The notes: generated by a model from the sequence alone, not told the origin. 64,000 bases of DNA from Gelidibacter japonicus (GCF_010725055.1 NZ_BJKB01000010.1:1-64000), one strand, 5' to 3'. Shown: positions 43,252 through 52,689, numbered from the stretch's first letter. Numbers and translations are program-made.

Positions 43252-44652
43252 ATGAATTCATATGATGTAGCCATTATCGGCTCTGGCCCTGGAGGATATG
43301 TAGCAGCAATCCGTTGTGCACAATTAGGCATGAAAACTGCAATTATAGAAAAATATGCGACTCTTGGTGGCACCTGCCTTAACGTTGGTTGTATTCCCAG
43401 TAAAGCCCTATTAGATTCTTCTCATCATTATGAAGATGCCGTTAAGCATTTTGAAGAACATGGTATTGATATTCCTGGCGATATAAAAGTAAACCTCGAA
43501 CAAATGATTTCCCGCAAACAAGCGGTGGTTGATCAAACCACTGGCGGCATCGATTTCTTGATGAAGAAAAACAAAATTGATGTTTATCAAGGTTTGGGAT
43601 CTTTTAAGGATGCAACCCATATTGTTATTAAAGGAGAAAAAACGGAAGAGATTGAAGCGAAGCACACTATTATTGCCACAGGCAGTAAGCCATCCAATCT
43701 GCCTTTTGTTGATCTGGATAAGGAGCGCATCGTAACCTCTACCGAAGCATTGAAGCTTAAAGAAATTCCAAAGCATTTGATTGTCATTGGAGGCGGCGCA
43801 ATTGGCTTAGAACTTGGACAAGTATATAGAAGATTGGGTGCGGAGGTTACTGTCATTGAGTACATGGATCGTATTATCCCTACTATGGATGCTGGATTGT
43901 CAAGAGAGTTGAATAAGGTATTAAAGAAAGCCAAATTCAGTATCAATGTATCGCACAAGGTAAAATCTGTTGAACGCAAAGGTGATGAGGTTATTGTAAA
44001 GGCAGATAATAAAAAGGGAGAGGAAGTTGAGTTTACGGGCGATTATTGCCTGGTTTCAGTAGGTCGTCGTCCTTATACGGATGGATTGAATGCTGAAGCA
44101 GCAGGTGTCAAACTGACGGATAGAGGTCAAGTTGAAGTCAATGAGCATTTACAAACCAACGTTAAAAATATTTATGCTATTGGCGACGTAGTAAAAGGAG
44201 CGATGCTCGCGCACAAAGCTGAGGAGGAAGGCGTTTTTGTAGCGGAAACCTTGGCTGGACAAAAGCCACATATCAACTATAATTTAATTCCTGGTGTGGT
44301 TTATACTTGGCCAGAAGTGGCCGCTGTTGGAAAAACAGAAGAAGAATTAAAAGAGGCGGGAGTGGAATATAAAGTAGGACAGTTTCCAATGCGCGCTTTG
44401 GGTAGAAGTAGAGCAAGTATGGACTTGGACGGGTTTGTTAAGGTCCTTGCTGATAAAGAAACCGATGAAATTCTTGGAGTTCATATGATTGGAGCCCGTG
44501 CGGCCGATATGATTGCTGAGGCTGTTGTTGGGATGGAATTTAGAGCGTCTGCCGAAGATATTTCACGTATTTCCCATGCACATCCAACTTATACAGAAGC
44601 ACTTAAAGAGGCTGCATTGGCTGCTACTGATGATAGGGCATTACATATTTAA
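43252..44652 (+). CDS. lpdA: Dihydrolipoyl dehydrogenase
   Basis: A 466-aa FAD flavoprotein, the E3 subunit that reoxidises dihydrolipoamide in pyruvate/2-oxoglutarate dehydrogenase and glycine cleavage. Redox disulfide C42/C47 in GGTCLNVGCIPSKALL, the FAD motif GSGPGG (11-15), the NAD motif GGGAIGLE, and the catalytic His-Glu pair in SHAHPTYTEAL near the C-terminus. E2 genes are not adjacent. Ended by the hairpin at 44687-44712. Confidence 0.97.
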   Translation: MNSYDVAIIGSGPGGYVAAIRCAQLGMKTAIIEKYATLGGTCLNVGCIPSKALLDSSHHYEDAVKHFEEHGIDIPGDIKVNLEQMISRKQAVVDQTTGGIDFLMKKNKIDVYQGLGSFKDATHIVIKGEKTEEIEAKHTIIATGSKPSNLPFVDLDKERIVTSTEALKLKEIPKHLIVIGGGAIGLELGQVYRRLGAEVTVIEYMDRIIPTMDAGLSRELNKVLKKAKFSINVSHKVKSVERKGDEVIVKADNKKGEEVEFTGDYCLVSVGRRPYTDGLNAEAAGVKLTDRGQVEVNEHLQTNVKNIYAIGDVVKGAMLAHKAEEEGVFVAETLAGQKPHINYNLIPGVVYTWPEVAAVGKTEEELKEAGVEYKVGQFPMRALGRSRASMDLDGFVKVLADKETDEILGVHMIGARAADMIAEAVVGMEFRASAEDISRISHAHPTYTEALKEAALAATDDRALHI

Positions 44653-44686
44653 GTATAGGATAACCAAATGGATGATAAAGAGAAAG

Positions 44687-44712
44687 CGAATGCAGATGCA
44701 TTCGTTTTTTTT
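44687..44712 (+). terminator. Terminator of lpdA
   Basis: CGAATG-CAGATG-CATTCG followed by eight Ts. Confidence 0.85.
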
Positions 44713-44714
44713 AT

Positions 44715-45305
44715 TTATACTTCTTGAAGTAAATCTATAATCCGAAGTTTTTTAGTGTAATCAGTTTCATTGACGTCTCTGATCAGGCAATAGGCGTTTA
44801 CTGCTCTTTCTTTTACCTTTTTGAAGAGCTCTTTCGTGGTACAAGGACCATATTCCTTAGAATGTTGAATATAGTAGAATTCATGCTCCGCGATAAGTTC
44901 TGATGCTTTTTTTAGGTACTTTTCTTTCAGATATTTTTGAACGTCGTCTTTATTGTTTATTGAAGCCTTATAATTGGTGGCATTTATAAAAAAAGAATAA
45001 TCCTCTGATGCCTTCTGGTTCAAGACCAGTACATCCTTATCTTTATAAAACGCCTTGATCAACACAATCCCATCTTCAGTGGTAATGGACAGGAAATTGG
45101 AATTTATAAAACTCCATCTTGTTTTCGTGACTTTATCATTCTCAGAAATGACCAATTCATTATTTGGTTTAAAAACGTACATTGCCTTGGCATCTTCAAT
45201 GCCATTGATCAAAACCCATTCCTGGTTGATAAACTGATTGTCGTGATGCAATGTGTAATCAAAAGGCTCTAAGTTTGGGACAATATTATATAAATAATTT
45301 CTCAA
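44715..45305 (-). CDS. Hypothetical protein with C-terminal GYF_2-like segment
   Basis: A 196-aa cytoplasmic-looking protein, not assigned to a known family. The first about 120 residues are strand-rich (EWVLINGIEDAKAMYVF...NELVISENDKVTKTRWSFI), resembling a lipocalin-like or DUF4488-type sheet. The C-terminal part (about 140-190) reads FYYIQHSKEYGPCTTKELFKK, which resembles the GYF_2/DUF4339 domain pattern of an aromatic YY followed by GP and a helical EL segment. That match is by eye only. The gene is convergent with lpdA and is separated from it only by the hairpin. Confidence 0.65.
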   Translation of the reverse strand: MRNYLYNIVPNLEPFDYTLHHDNQFINQEWVLINGIEDAKAMYVFKPNNELVISENDKVTKTRWSFINSNFLSITTEDGIVLIKAFYKDKDVLVLNQKASEDYSFFINATNYKASINNKDDVQKYLKEKYLKKASELIAEHEFYYIQHSKEYGPCTTKELFKKVKERAVNAYCLIRDVNETDYTKKLRIIDLLQEV

Positions 45306-45471
45306 GGCGATAAATTGAAAAGGTTAACTAAATCATCTAAATCTTATTTAATTTTATTAAAGCTACATTTTATTTTTCAAATCCCATCATTTGAACGATT
45401 TAGGGAAGTTTTTTTAGATGAAATGTAAATATCAAGTTGTTTGACATACTCAAAAGTCGTTTTGGGAAATG
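45306..45471. other. Intergenic spacer upstream of the GYF_2-like gene
   Basis: About 165 bases; no promoter box or hairpin stands out. Confidence 0.3.
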
Positions 45472-45503
45472 AAAAAGGGCGAAACTGAATGGTTCCGCCC
45501 TTT
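45472..45503 (-). terminator. Terminator of the M28 peptidase gene
   Basis: On the minus strand AAAGGGCG-GAAC pairs with CGCCCTTT (arms at about 45494-45502 and 45473-45481), followed by TTTTTC. It lies about 95 bases past the M28 stop. Confidence 0.65.
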
Positions 45504-45595
45504 GCGATGAATAAGATGATAGTGCTTGAACGACATGGCTTCCAAAACCTCAAACAGGTTCAAACTGCCGGTCTGTTGCCTGGATCGTAAATTAA

Positions 45596-47164
45596 TTATT
45601 GGGACACTTTGTCAACGACAATTCGATCTTCTCGATTAGCCAGTTTCCATGCGGTGTAAAACACTAATTTTGCTCTGTTTTCCAACAAATCATATTCAAT
45701 TTTGTCTGGTGTGTCGGTTGGTCTATGGTAGTCATCATGCGTACCGTTAAAGTAGAATATAACCGGAATATTGTTCTTTGCAAAATTGTAATGATCTGAT
45801 CTGAAATAAAAACGGTTTGGGTCGTTATCATCATTGAAAGTATAATCCAAAGTGATGTTTGTGTATTTATTATTGGCTTCCTCAGAAATGTTGTGAAGGT
45901 CTGTACTCAATTTGTCAGAACCAATTAAATACACATAATTTCTATCACCTTCACGTTTAGGATCCGTTCTTCCAATCATATCGATGTTAAGATTGGCAAC
46001 GGTGTTTTCCAATGGGAAAACAGGATCCACATCGGTATAATAACTTGAGCCTAAAAGTCCTTTTTCTTCTCCCGTAACGTGTAAGAACAGGATAGACCGC
46101 TTTGGTCCATGGCCCGCATTTTGGGCTAGCTTGAACGCTTCTGCGATTTCCAAAAGAGCTACGGTTCCTGAGCCATCATCATCTGCACCGTTGTATATTT
46201 CGCCATCTTTAATGCCTTCGTGATCTAAATGAGCAGAAAGCACTATAACTTCGTCTGGTTTTTCAGATCCCTTTATAAATGCCAATACATTTTCAGAATT
46301 CACATCTTCAGAATGGCTGGTCACTTTAATTTCTAAATTGGTTGCAATGTTCTTTGACGTTTTATTTGTTTCAATATCATTTAAGAGTGCCTTTCCTAAC
46401 TTGTCACTGATTAAAATCTGAATCATTGCATCTTGCTTGTCTTTTAGGGCAATACGACCATCACGACCAGATCTTGCAGCAGCCTGCATAAAGTTAGAGA
46501 CCATCTTTAAGTATGCTTCATCCATCACCAATAAAACCTTGGCCCCTTTGGTTTTGGCCACTTCTCTTTTTGATGAAAGTGCCTGTCTTCCTACTGACCA
46601 TTTTGTATCTTCCTTGGAACCAGTAGTCACATAAGTGCCATCTTCATTTTTAGGTTCCCCCGATTTGATCAAAACAATTTTATCTTTTACATCCAAACCT
46701 GTATAACTTGAATAGTTTTCAGATTCAATCCCATAGCCAGCATATACAATATCAGACGCGGTTATGGTCTGGGAGGAAGCGGCACCGGCAGTCACAAAAT
46801 CAGCATAGTTTTCAAATTTGACGCCGTTGACTGTGATATCAGTTTCTGGAGACTTTTGATTGATCAAAGGCACCTCCTGAAAGTAATCACCTTCCGAGAT
46901 AGGTGAAGGAATTCCTAGCGCAACGTATTGTTCCTTTAGAAATTCGACCGCCATTTTTTGACCTTTTGAACCCGTATCACGACCTTCAAATTCATCTGAA
47001 GCAAAGGTGTATAATAATTCCTTTAGCTCATCAGAAGTAATGGTATTGCCATATACCGTAGGATCAACTGAAACAATTGTTTCGGTCTTTATGACCTGTT
47101 GTTGGCTTGTTCCGCAAGCAAAAAGGCTCAGTGCAATACTTGCAATAATAAATGACTTTTTCAT
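45596..47164 (-). CDS. M28 family zinc aminopeptidase lipoprotein with PA domain
   Basis: A 522-aa lipoprotein: signal ending ALSLFAC (C17). M28 catalytic domain with zinc ligands in LSAHLDHEG and YNGADDDGSGTVAL (H, D), catalytic Glu-Glu in TGEEKGLLG, Asp in NIDMIGR and the last His in YFRSDHYNF. A protease-associated (PA) domain of about 150 residues is inserted before these. It trims peptides in the periplasm or on the surface. Co-directional with the paralogue at 47342; the two share 'SAHLDH', 'GADD-x-SG' and 'FNGTHDDYHRPTDTPDKI'-like ends. Confidence 0.92.
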   Translation of the reverse strand: MKKSFIIASIALSLFACGTSQQQVIKTETIVSVDPTVYGNTITSDELKELLYTFASDEFEGRDTGSKGQKMAVEFLKEQYVALGIPSPISEGDYFQEVPLINQKSPETDITVNGVKFENYADFVTAGAASSQTITASDIVYAGYGIESENYSSYTGLDVKDKIVLIKSGEPKNEDGTYVTTGSKEDTKWSVGRQALSSKREVAKTKGAKVLLVMDEAYLKMVSNFMQAAARSGRDGRIALKDKQDAMIQILISDKLGKALLNDIETNKTSKNIATNLEIKVTSHSEDVNSENVLAFIKGSEKPDEVIVLSAHLDHEGIKDGEIYNGADDDGSGTVALLEIAEAFKLAQNAGHGPKRSILFLHVTGEEKGLLGSSYYTDVDPVFPLENTVANLNIDMIGRTDPKREGDRNYVYLIGSDKLSTDLHNISEEANNKYTNITLDYTFNDDNDPNRFYFRSDHYNFAKNNIPVIFYFNGTHDDYHRPTDTPDKIEYDLLENRAKLVFYTAWKLANREDRIVVDKVSQ

Positions 47165-47341
47165 TAAAATGTAGATTATATGTAAGTGAAATGCGATAAT
47201 ACGAAAATCGCAAGAATTTAAGTTTTAATCCTCAATTCATTTAACAAACTTTAACAATGTGCCATGGGATTATTTTTGAATTTGAAGAGATGTTGCCAGT
47301 ATGGTTTTTTAGGCACTTATTTTTATTAGATCTGATCTCAA

Positions 47342-48388
47342 TTATTTTTTGATTTTATCGACTTCAAGTCGTTCATCGCAATTGGCAAGATACCATGCGG
47401 TTGAAAAAATAAGTTGTGTTCGCTTTTGCAATAATGGATAGTTGATTTTGTCTGGCGTATCTGAAGGCTGGTGGTAATCTTCGTGTTCACCATTAAAATA
47501 AAATATGACCGGAATATTTCTATGGGCAAAATTATAATGGTCCGATCGGTAATAATAACGGTTGGAGTCATCTTCAGCATTATATTTGTAGTCCAATATT
47601 AACTTTGAGAATTGGTTGTTTGCTGCTTCAGATATATAGTGCAGTTTTGTGCTCAATCTATCCGCACCAATAATATAAATGTAATTTTCTTGTTGCTTTT
47701 CTTCATGGATTCGGTCAACACGTCCAATCATGTCAATGTTCAAATTGGCTACAGTGTTATCCAAGGCATAAATGGGGTGTTTTACATAGTAATTGGAGCC
47801 TAAAAGCCCAGACTCTTCTGATGTCAAATGCAAAAAAAGAATGCTTCGTTTAGGTCCATATCCATCTTTTTTGGCCAGTGCAAAAGCCTGAGCCATTTCC
47901 ATAACGGCAGCTGTACCTGAGGCATTGTCATCTGCGCCAAAATAGGTCTTATCCGTGAGGGTACCGAGATGGTCTAAGTGTGCAGAGATTATTATGACTT
48001 CTTCAGGATGTTCTGAACCTTCAATATAGGCAACAACATTTTGGGTGCTTGGACTGCTCTTTGAAAAATACGATTTTGGAATTCTTTGATAGTAATTATC
48101 AAAACCCAGAGGGGAGGGGATATCATTGTCCACATAAAAGTCCTTGAGGAAATTTGAAGCTCTGTGAAACCCTATTTTACCTGCTTCCCTACCTTCAAAA
48201 TCTTCTGAAGATAAAGTGTATACATGAGAGCTTAATTCTTGTGGTGTAATGGTACGACTGTATTTTATGATGGTTTCTGGATCCTCAAAAACAATGCTTT
48301 CTTTTAGGTTTTCAATTTTTTGGGTGTATCTGATATTCGCACAAGAACCAACAAGTGTTAGTGCAGAGGCGATGAGGAGAGCTTTCAT
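47342..48388 (-). CDS. M28 family zinc aminopeptidase lipoprotein lacking a PA domain
   Basis: A 348-aa lipoprotein: signal ending ALTLVGSC (C16). It is a paralogue of the next gene downstream with the same zinc-binding residues (ISAHLDHLG, FGADDNASGTAAV, TSEESGLLGS, NIDMIGR, YRSDHYNF) and the same FEGRE N-terminal region, but without the about 150-residue PA insertion. The two probably arose by tandem duplication and loss (or gain) of the PA domain. They are about 177 bases apart with no terminator seen between them. Periplasmic or surface peptide trimming. Confidence 0.92.
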   Translation of the reverse strand: MKALLIASALTLVGSCANIRYTQKIENLKESIVFEDPETIIKYSRTITPQELSSHVYTLSSEDFEGREAGKIGFHRASNFLKDFYVDNDIPSPLGFDNYYQRIPKSYFSKSSPSTQNVVAYIEGSEHPEEVIIISAHLDHLGTLTDKTYFGADDNASGTAAVMEMAQAFALAKKDGYGPKRSILFLHLTSEESGLLGSNYYVKHPIYALDNTVANLNIDMIGRVDRIHEEKQQENYIYIIGADRLSTKLHYISEAANNQFSKLILDYKYNAEDDSNRYYYRSDHYNFAHRNIPVIFYFNGEHEDYHQPSDTPDKINYPLLQKRTQLIFSTAWYLANCDERLEVDKIKK

Positions 48389-48418
48389 TTATAAAAGATT
48401 AATTAGCAGCCAAATAAA

Positions 48419-48458
48419 ACAAAAAAAAAGGGAATATAGAAGTCTTCTCCCTTTTTTA
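48419..48458 (-). terminator. Terminator between the DUF3108 pair and the M28 gene
   Basis: AAAAAAGGGA (48424-48433) pairs perfectly with TCCCTTTTTT (48448-48457); on the minus strand it is followed by nine Ts, ending the DUF3108 transcript. Confidence 0.8.
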
Positions 48459-48489
48459 TGACGTGTTTCAATGGTTTGTTTTTGTGAAT

Positions 48490-48891
48490 TTATTGGTCTT
48501 CCAAGTCCTGAATATCTTGAAAGTCTTCGGTTTCCAGTTCGGTTGTGCCATCATCAATATCCACATTGTCAATATCCAACTGTTCCAAAATTTCTTTCGA
48601 ATCCTCAATAGAGGCCTCTTCCTTTAATTCCAATTCCTCAAGGTTTCCTACTTCGGCCGTGTTAAAAATCGATTTGTAGGTGGTTAAAACCAACGATATA
48701 ATCGTCAATAAAAAGATCAATTGCACGGTCTTTTTTGGCATTTGTTTTCGTTTTGAAATATAAAAGGCCGCAAAGCCGAAAATTAAGGCGGATAGGGCAG
48801 GTAGATAGGCAAATTGTGACAAAGGGGTCACGGCCATGACCAAAGCTAAAATCGATGCGATAAGTCCTAAAACAATAAAAAGTTGTCTCAT
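48490..48891 (-). CDS. Small membrane protein with acidic C-terminal tail
   Basis: A 133-aa protein of unknown family. Three hydrophobic helices lie at about 4-22, 27-45 and 55-73, then a very acidic tail (about 80-133, e.g. LEELELKEEASIED, FQDIQDLEDQ). No catalytic motif seen. It starts 3 bases after the stop of the DUF3108 gene, so the two are clearly co-transcribed and perhaps functionally linked. Inner-membrane location inferred. Confidence 0.72.
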   Translation of the reverse strand: MRQLFIVLGLIASILALVMAVTPLSQFAYLPALSALIFGFAAFYISKRKQMPKKTVQLIFLLTIISLVLTTYKSIFNTAEVGNLEELELKEEASIEDSKEILEQLDIDNVDIDDGTTELETEDFQDIQDLEDQ

Positions 48892-48894
48892 AGT

Positions 48895-49677
48895 TTAATT
48901 TTTTAATCCGGTTGCTGATTTAATTTTAAGTTCGCCGTTGCCCACCGGGATTTTAAATTTTGCATATACTGGGACTTTGTTGGCATCAGCTGTAAGGTAT
49001 AATAGGTTGTCATTTGAACCGCCTTTTAGTATATCCTTGTTGTTAAGGGATAATGCCAGTTTATAGCATTCCTTTTTGCCAATGGCAGTGGCAATGGTCT
49101 CCTTGCTTATATATTTAACATTGATAACCATTTCTTCGTTATCAAAAATAACCTTAAAACTTTTAACATCGCCAATCTTGGCTTTATGAAGGTCCAAATT
49201 TCGGATATGATAGATGGTTGATACGATATCTTTGGTACCGCTATTAATTTTAAGCGTAGCAGTCTTATCAAAAATTTCACCTTTGTCATTTTTTTTACGC
49301 ATTAAGCTTTTGACCGAATTGGTTTTATGGCTGAAAGTGTATTGCATGAATTTATAGTAGCTCCCTTCATTGATGTCTCTTTTATATAAATATGGGGTTA
49401 AACTCGTTGGACTGACATAACTTTCGTAAAGGTCTCGAATCTTGAAAAAACCATCCCATTTGGAATAGGTGGCTGCTGTACACTTTAAATGTAAAAGTGT
49501 CGCATTGGATGTTTTGACCTGGCCAGTTTCCATATTTACTTGTGCAATTTCAGTCATTAATCCAGACATGTTATAAGAGGCTGTAAAGCTTAACTTTTCT
49601 CCCACGGCAATGGTATTGTTTTGCGCAAATAACACTGGGCTGAAATTCAAAACTATAATAAAAAGCAATTGTTTCAT
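48895..49677 (-). CDS. DUF3108 domain exported protein
   Basis: A 260-aa protein with a signal peptide (LLFIIVLNFSPVLFAQ) and a DUF3108 domain over most of the mature chain: GEKLSFTASYNMSGLMTEIAQVNME, RDLYESYVSPTSLTPYLYKRDINEG, DIVSTIYHIRNLDL. Homologues are outer-membrane or periplasmic lipoprotein-carrier-like sheets of unknown ligand. The membrane-anchored acidic protein is encoded directly downstream (3-base gap). Confidence 0.85.
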   Translation of the reverse strand: MKQLLFIIVLNFSPVLFAQNNTIAVGEKLSFTASYNMSGLMTEIAQVNMETGQVKTSNATLLHLKCTAATYSKWDGFFKIRDLYESYVSPTSLTPYLYKRDINEGSYYKFMQYTFSHKTNSVKSLMRKKNDKGEIFDKTATLKINSGTKDIVSTIYHIRNLDLHKAKIGDVKSFKVIFDNEEMVINVKYISKETIATAIGKKECYKLALSLNNKDILKGGSNDNLLYLTADANKVPVYAKFKIPVGNGELKIKSATGLKN

Positions 49678-49901
49678 GTCTAAAAATTAGATGCTAAAGA
49701 TATTTATATAATCATAAATAAATCCTGTTTTATTAATAAGGTTTTGAGCGAATTTATGCTATAGCCCAACAGTAATGGGAATTGTTAAATAAATCCCAAT
49801 GTGGCATACGCATTAAGGTTTAGTGCTTTTGAGATATCCAATGGGAAGTAATAAATGTAATTTTATGGTAGAACTAATAATAACTTTAAAATTTCAATAT
49901 T

Positions 49902-50087
49902 ATGAACTCAGATCAATTTGAAGGTAAATGGAAACAAATTAAAGGTGAATTTAAAAAGAAATATGGAAAAATCACCAATGATGAATACACCGAAGCCGAA
50001 GGAAACTTCGATAAGTTAGCCGGAAAAGTGCAAGAACGCTACGGTAAATCAAAAGAAGAATTAAAAAAGGAAATCGATAATTGGTAG
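49902..50087 (+). CDS. CsbD-like stress protein
   Basis: A 61-aa CsbD family protein: NSDQFEGKWKQIKGEFKKKYGKIT...LAGKVQERYGKSKEELKKEI, the family pattern of W-K-x-KGxxKxxxG followed by a lysine-rich helix. Family members are induced by stress in many bacteria but their mechanism is unknown. It stands alone, followed by a strong terminator at 50107-50146. No exact -7 box lies directly upstream; TAATTTTA at 49858-49865 is close. Confidence 0.88.
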   Translation: MNSDQFEGKWKQIKGEFKKKYGKITNDEYTEAEGNFDKLAGKVQERYGKSKEELKKEIDNW

Positions 50088-50106
50088 GATGCCATTATTG
50101 ATTCAA

Positions 50107-50146
50107 AGAAAAGTTCTCAAGCCTATTGTTTGAGAACTTTTCTATT
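50107..50146 (+). terminator. Terminator of the csbD-like gene
   Basis: AGAAAAGTTCTCAA (50107-50120) pairs with TTGAGAACTTTTCT (50130-50143) around a short loop, with T-rich DNA after. Confidence 0.85.
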
Positions 50147-50396
50147 TTATAGGGTTTTGTGCGGAATTTTTTGGAAGCCGGTTACAATTTGTTGACAATT
50201 TTTAGCTTGACGAAATCAGGTTCAAGTGATGGCGGATTTGTTTGACAATGCACTAAAATACCTTATGAAAACATTCCGAATAGGGCATAGCAATCACGAT
50301 ACCTTTTTAGCATGATTATTTAAACCCAATAAATGACCAATATCATAGTTACTGTTTTAGGTATAGTGTATCTTGGTCAATAAAACAAATATCATC
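50147..50396. other. Spacer upstream of the PNPOx-fold gene
   Basis: About 250 bases with no gene seen. TATCTTGG near 50369-50376 resembles a -7 box with one mismatch, just ahead of the next gene. Confidence 0.4.
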
Positions 50397-50852
50397 ATGT
50401 ACATAACATTAGACCAAAAGGCCAGCAAATCGATTCTTAAAAACGAGTATTTAGGACATTTATCCTATATCTATCAAAATAGACCGTTCGTTGTTCCCAT
50501 TACTTATTACTACGATGCCGAAAGGAATGTTATCATTTGTTATTCGGCTGAAGGTCACAAAATGAACGCAATGCGTAAAAACAATGAAGTAGCACTAAAC
50601 ATTGTGGATGTTGATCATCTCACCAAGTGGAAATCCGTAATGGTCCATGGTAAATTTGAGCAACTCTTTGGTAGTGACGCAAAGTCTTATCTTCACGTTT
50701 TTTCATTGGGAATCAAAACGCTTATTGCCGAGAAGGAATTGATCGAGTTGAGTTTTATCAGTGAGTTTTCAAGTAAGGCCATCAACGAGAACATCCCAAT
50801 GATTTTCATCATAAAAATTGAAGAAATTACTGGTAAGATGAGAAAGGGCTAA
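50397..50852 (+). CDS. Pyridoxamine 5'-phosphate oxidase-fold flavin/heme-binding protein
   Basis: A 151-aa split-barrel protein of the PNPOx-like family: LGHLSYIYQNRPFVVPITYYYDAERNVIICYSAEGHKMNAMRKN, with the HK-M (GHKMNAM) and C-terminal segment VMVHGKFEQL. Members of this clade often bind FMN, F420 or heme and act on nitroimidazoles or other nitro/xenobiotic compounds; the cofactor is not certain. A TTG at 50373 could add eight residues, but the ATG 50397 gives the normal start. Ended by the hairpin at 51001-51032. Confidence 0.85.
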   Translation: MYITLDQKASKSILKNEYLGHLSYIYQNRPFVVPITYYYDAERNVIICYSAEGHKMNAMRKNNEVALNIVDVDHLTKWKSVMVHGKFEQLFGSDAKSYLHVFSLGIKTLIAEKELIELSFISEFSSKAINENIPMIFIIKIEEITGKMRKG

Positions 50853-50998
50853 GCTGCGCGGTAATTGTCGTATTCTTGGACAAAATCAGAGATATGCTTT
50901 TAAAAATTAAAGTCAACAGATTTATAGATTTTAATTAATTTAAGAGTACAACAGTTTTGTAAAAAAGTAAGATATAAAATTGGTGCAAACTTTATTAT

Positions 50999-51033
50999 AA
51001 AAAAAAGGACTTTCAATCGAAGTCCTTTTTTTA
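50999..51033. terminator. Bidirectional terminator before FMN glutamate-synthase gene
   Basis: AAAAAAGGACTT (51001-51012) and AAGTCCTTTTTT (51020-51031) form a perfect hairpin with a 7-base loop. Confidence 0.88.
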
Positions 51034-51070
51034 TGTGTGGTAATTTTAAATCTGAACAGGCTATATCGAA

Positions 51071-52660
51071 TTACTTCATGATCCGCGTCAGATGGAAAAA
51101 TTTCTTGTAACTCTCAGGGATTGTATTGATATCCAAAAGTGAATTAGGTTCCATATACGGATAGATCTCGTCATAAGTTTTGACATCGTAAAGACCTACT
51201 CTTTTACTGATATGGTTCCGGGTCAATTCGCTCGGATCATTTAAACCGGCCGCCGCAACGAGTTCTAAAAAGCTGTGTATTGTCGCCTCATGATATCTTT
51301 TGGCTCTAGGCCATTTATCCTCAACTACCAATCCCTTTACCAAGGATGGATTTTGCGTTGCAACGCCTGTTGGACAGGTGTTCAAGTTACATTGCAAAGC
51401 TTGGATACATCCTACGGCCAACATCATTGCTCTTGCACTATTGCAGCCGTCCGCACCCAGAGCGATGGCTCTGGCCATATGGAATCCTGTAATGATTTTT
51501 CCGGCTACAATAAGTTTGATTTCCTCTCTTAATCCAAAACCTACCAAGGTGTCATGAACAAAAATAAGACCTTCACGAAGCGGCATTCCCATTGAGTTCG
51601 AGAATTCTACCGGAGCAGCACCTGTACCACCTTCGCCACCGTCAATAGTGATGAAATCGGGAGTTATACCTGTATAAATCATTGCCTCACAAAAATCCAT
51701 AAATTCTTGTTTTCTCCCTAAACATAATTTGAATCCAATCGGCTTTCCGTCACTTAAATCTCTAAGGCGCTTGATGAAATGCATAAACTGGATAGGATCT
51801 GAAAACGCGGTATGCGAAGGTGGCGAATGAACAGAAATACCAGGTTTTACGTGTCTTATTCGGGCAATCTCTTCGGTATTTTTTGCAGCGGGCAATATAC
51901 CACCATGGCCTGGTTTTGCTCCTTGTGATAATTTTATCTCAATCATTTTTACCTGAGGCCTCGTCGCATTCTCCCTAAAAGTAACATCATTAAAAGAGCC
52001 GTCATCATTGCGACATCCAAAATAGCCTGTTCCAATTTGCCAGATGAGGTCGCCACCATGCTCCAAATGATAATCACTAATTCCTCCTTCACCGGTATTA
52101 TGGGCAAAATTACCCATTTTGGCACCTTTATTCATGGCTAGGACGGCATTCTTGCTCAAAGAACCAAAACTCATGGCCGAAATATTCAATAAGCTTGAAG
52201 AATAAGGTTGTTTGCACTCTTTTCCTCCAATGAGTAATCTTGGAAACTCTCCGATTTCTTTTGGGTTTTGTTTTGCATACATGGAGTGTTCCAGCCATTC
52301 GTAACCTGAATGGTATATGTCCATTTGGGTTCCGAAAGGCTCGGTGTCGGTTTGGCCTTTGGCCCGGCGATAAATTAATGATCTTAGGATACGATTCAAT
52401 GGTCTTCCTTCGGTATCGGTCTCAACAAAATACTGCATGATTTCCGGACGGATGGACTCGAGCATATATCGGGCACGACCAATTAAAGGAAAATTTCTAC
52501 GGATGGTATGACTCTTTTGAAAGATGTCAAAAACACCCAATATTATTAATGGGAGTATGATAACAAAAGCCCATAAAATTGGGCCCCAAAATAGAGCAAT
52601 TCCAACGATTGCCACTACTACAATAATCGAAATTAAAATAAATTTTTCGCGAACTTTCAT
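51071..52660 (-). CDS. FMN-binding glutamate synthase-related membrane protein
   Basis: A 529-aa protein with two N-terminal membrane helices (about 7-25 and 27-45), then a (beta/alpha)8 barrel matching the glutamate synthase central/FMN domain (GltB/Glt_synthase family): ISAMSFGSLSKNAVLAMNKGA, HNTGEGGIS, GTGYFGCR, and the 3Fe-4S cluster cysteines near CNLNTCPTGVATQNP. It lacks the glutaminase domain, so it is not a complete NADPH glutamate synthase. Members of this stand-alone clade have no proven substrate. A -7 box at 52682-52689 gives a short leader. Confidence 0.88.
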   Translation of the reverse strand: MKVREKFILISIIVVVAIVGIALFWGPILWAFVIILPLIILGVFDIFQKSHTIRRNFPLIGRARYMLESIRPEIMQYFVETDTEGRPLNRILRSLIYRRAKGQTDTEPFGTQMDIYHSGYEWLEHSMYAKQNPKEIGEFPRLLIGGKECKQPYSSSLLNISAMSFGSLSKNAVLAMNKGAKMGNFAHNTGEGGISDYHLEHGGDLIWQIGTGYFGCRNDDGSFNDVTFRENATRPQVKMIEIKLSQGAKPGHGGILPAAKNTEEIARIRHVKPGISVHSPPSHTAFSDPIQFMHFIKRLRDLSDGKPIGFKLCLGRKQEFMDFCEAMIYTGITPDFITIDGGEGGTGAAPVEFSNSMGMPLREGLIFVHDTLVGFGLREEIKLIVAGKIITGFHMARAIALGADGCNSARAMMLAVGCIQALQCNLNTCPTGVATQNPSLVKGLVVEDKWPRAKRYHEATIHSFLELVAAAGLNDPSELTRNHISKRVGLYDVKTYDEIYPYMEPNSLLDINTIPESYKKFFHLTRIMK

Positions 52661-52681
52661 CTCTTAAATGGATTTAAAATG

Positions 52682-52689
52682 CAAATATA
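52682..52689 (-). promoter_or_regulatory. -7 box of the FMN glutamate-synthase-related gene
   Basis: Minus strand TATATTTG, exact TAnnTTTG, about 20 bases before the ATG. Confidence 0.45.

Noticed and set aside
47612-47803. Small plus-strand frame inside the M28 gene
   Set aside because: Antisense shadow of a well-supported gene.
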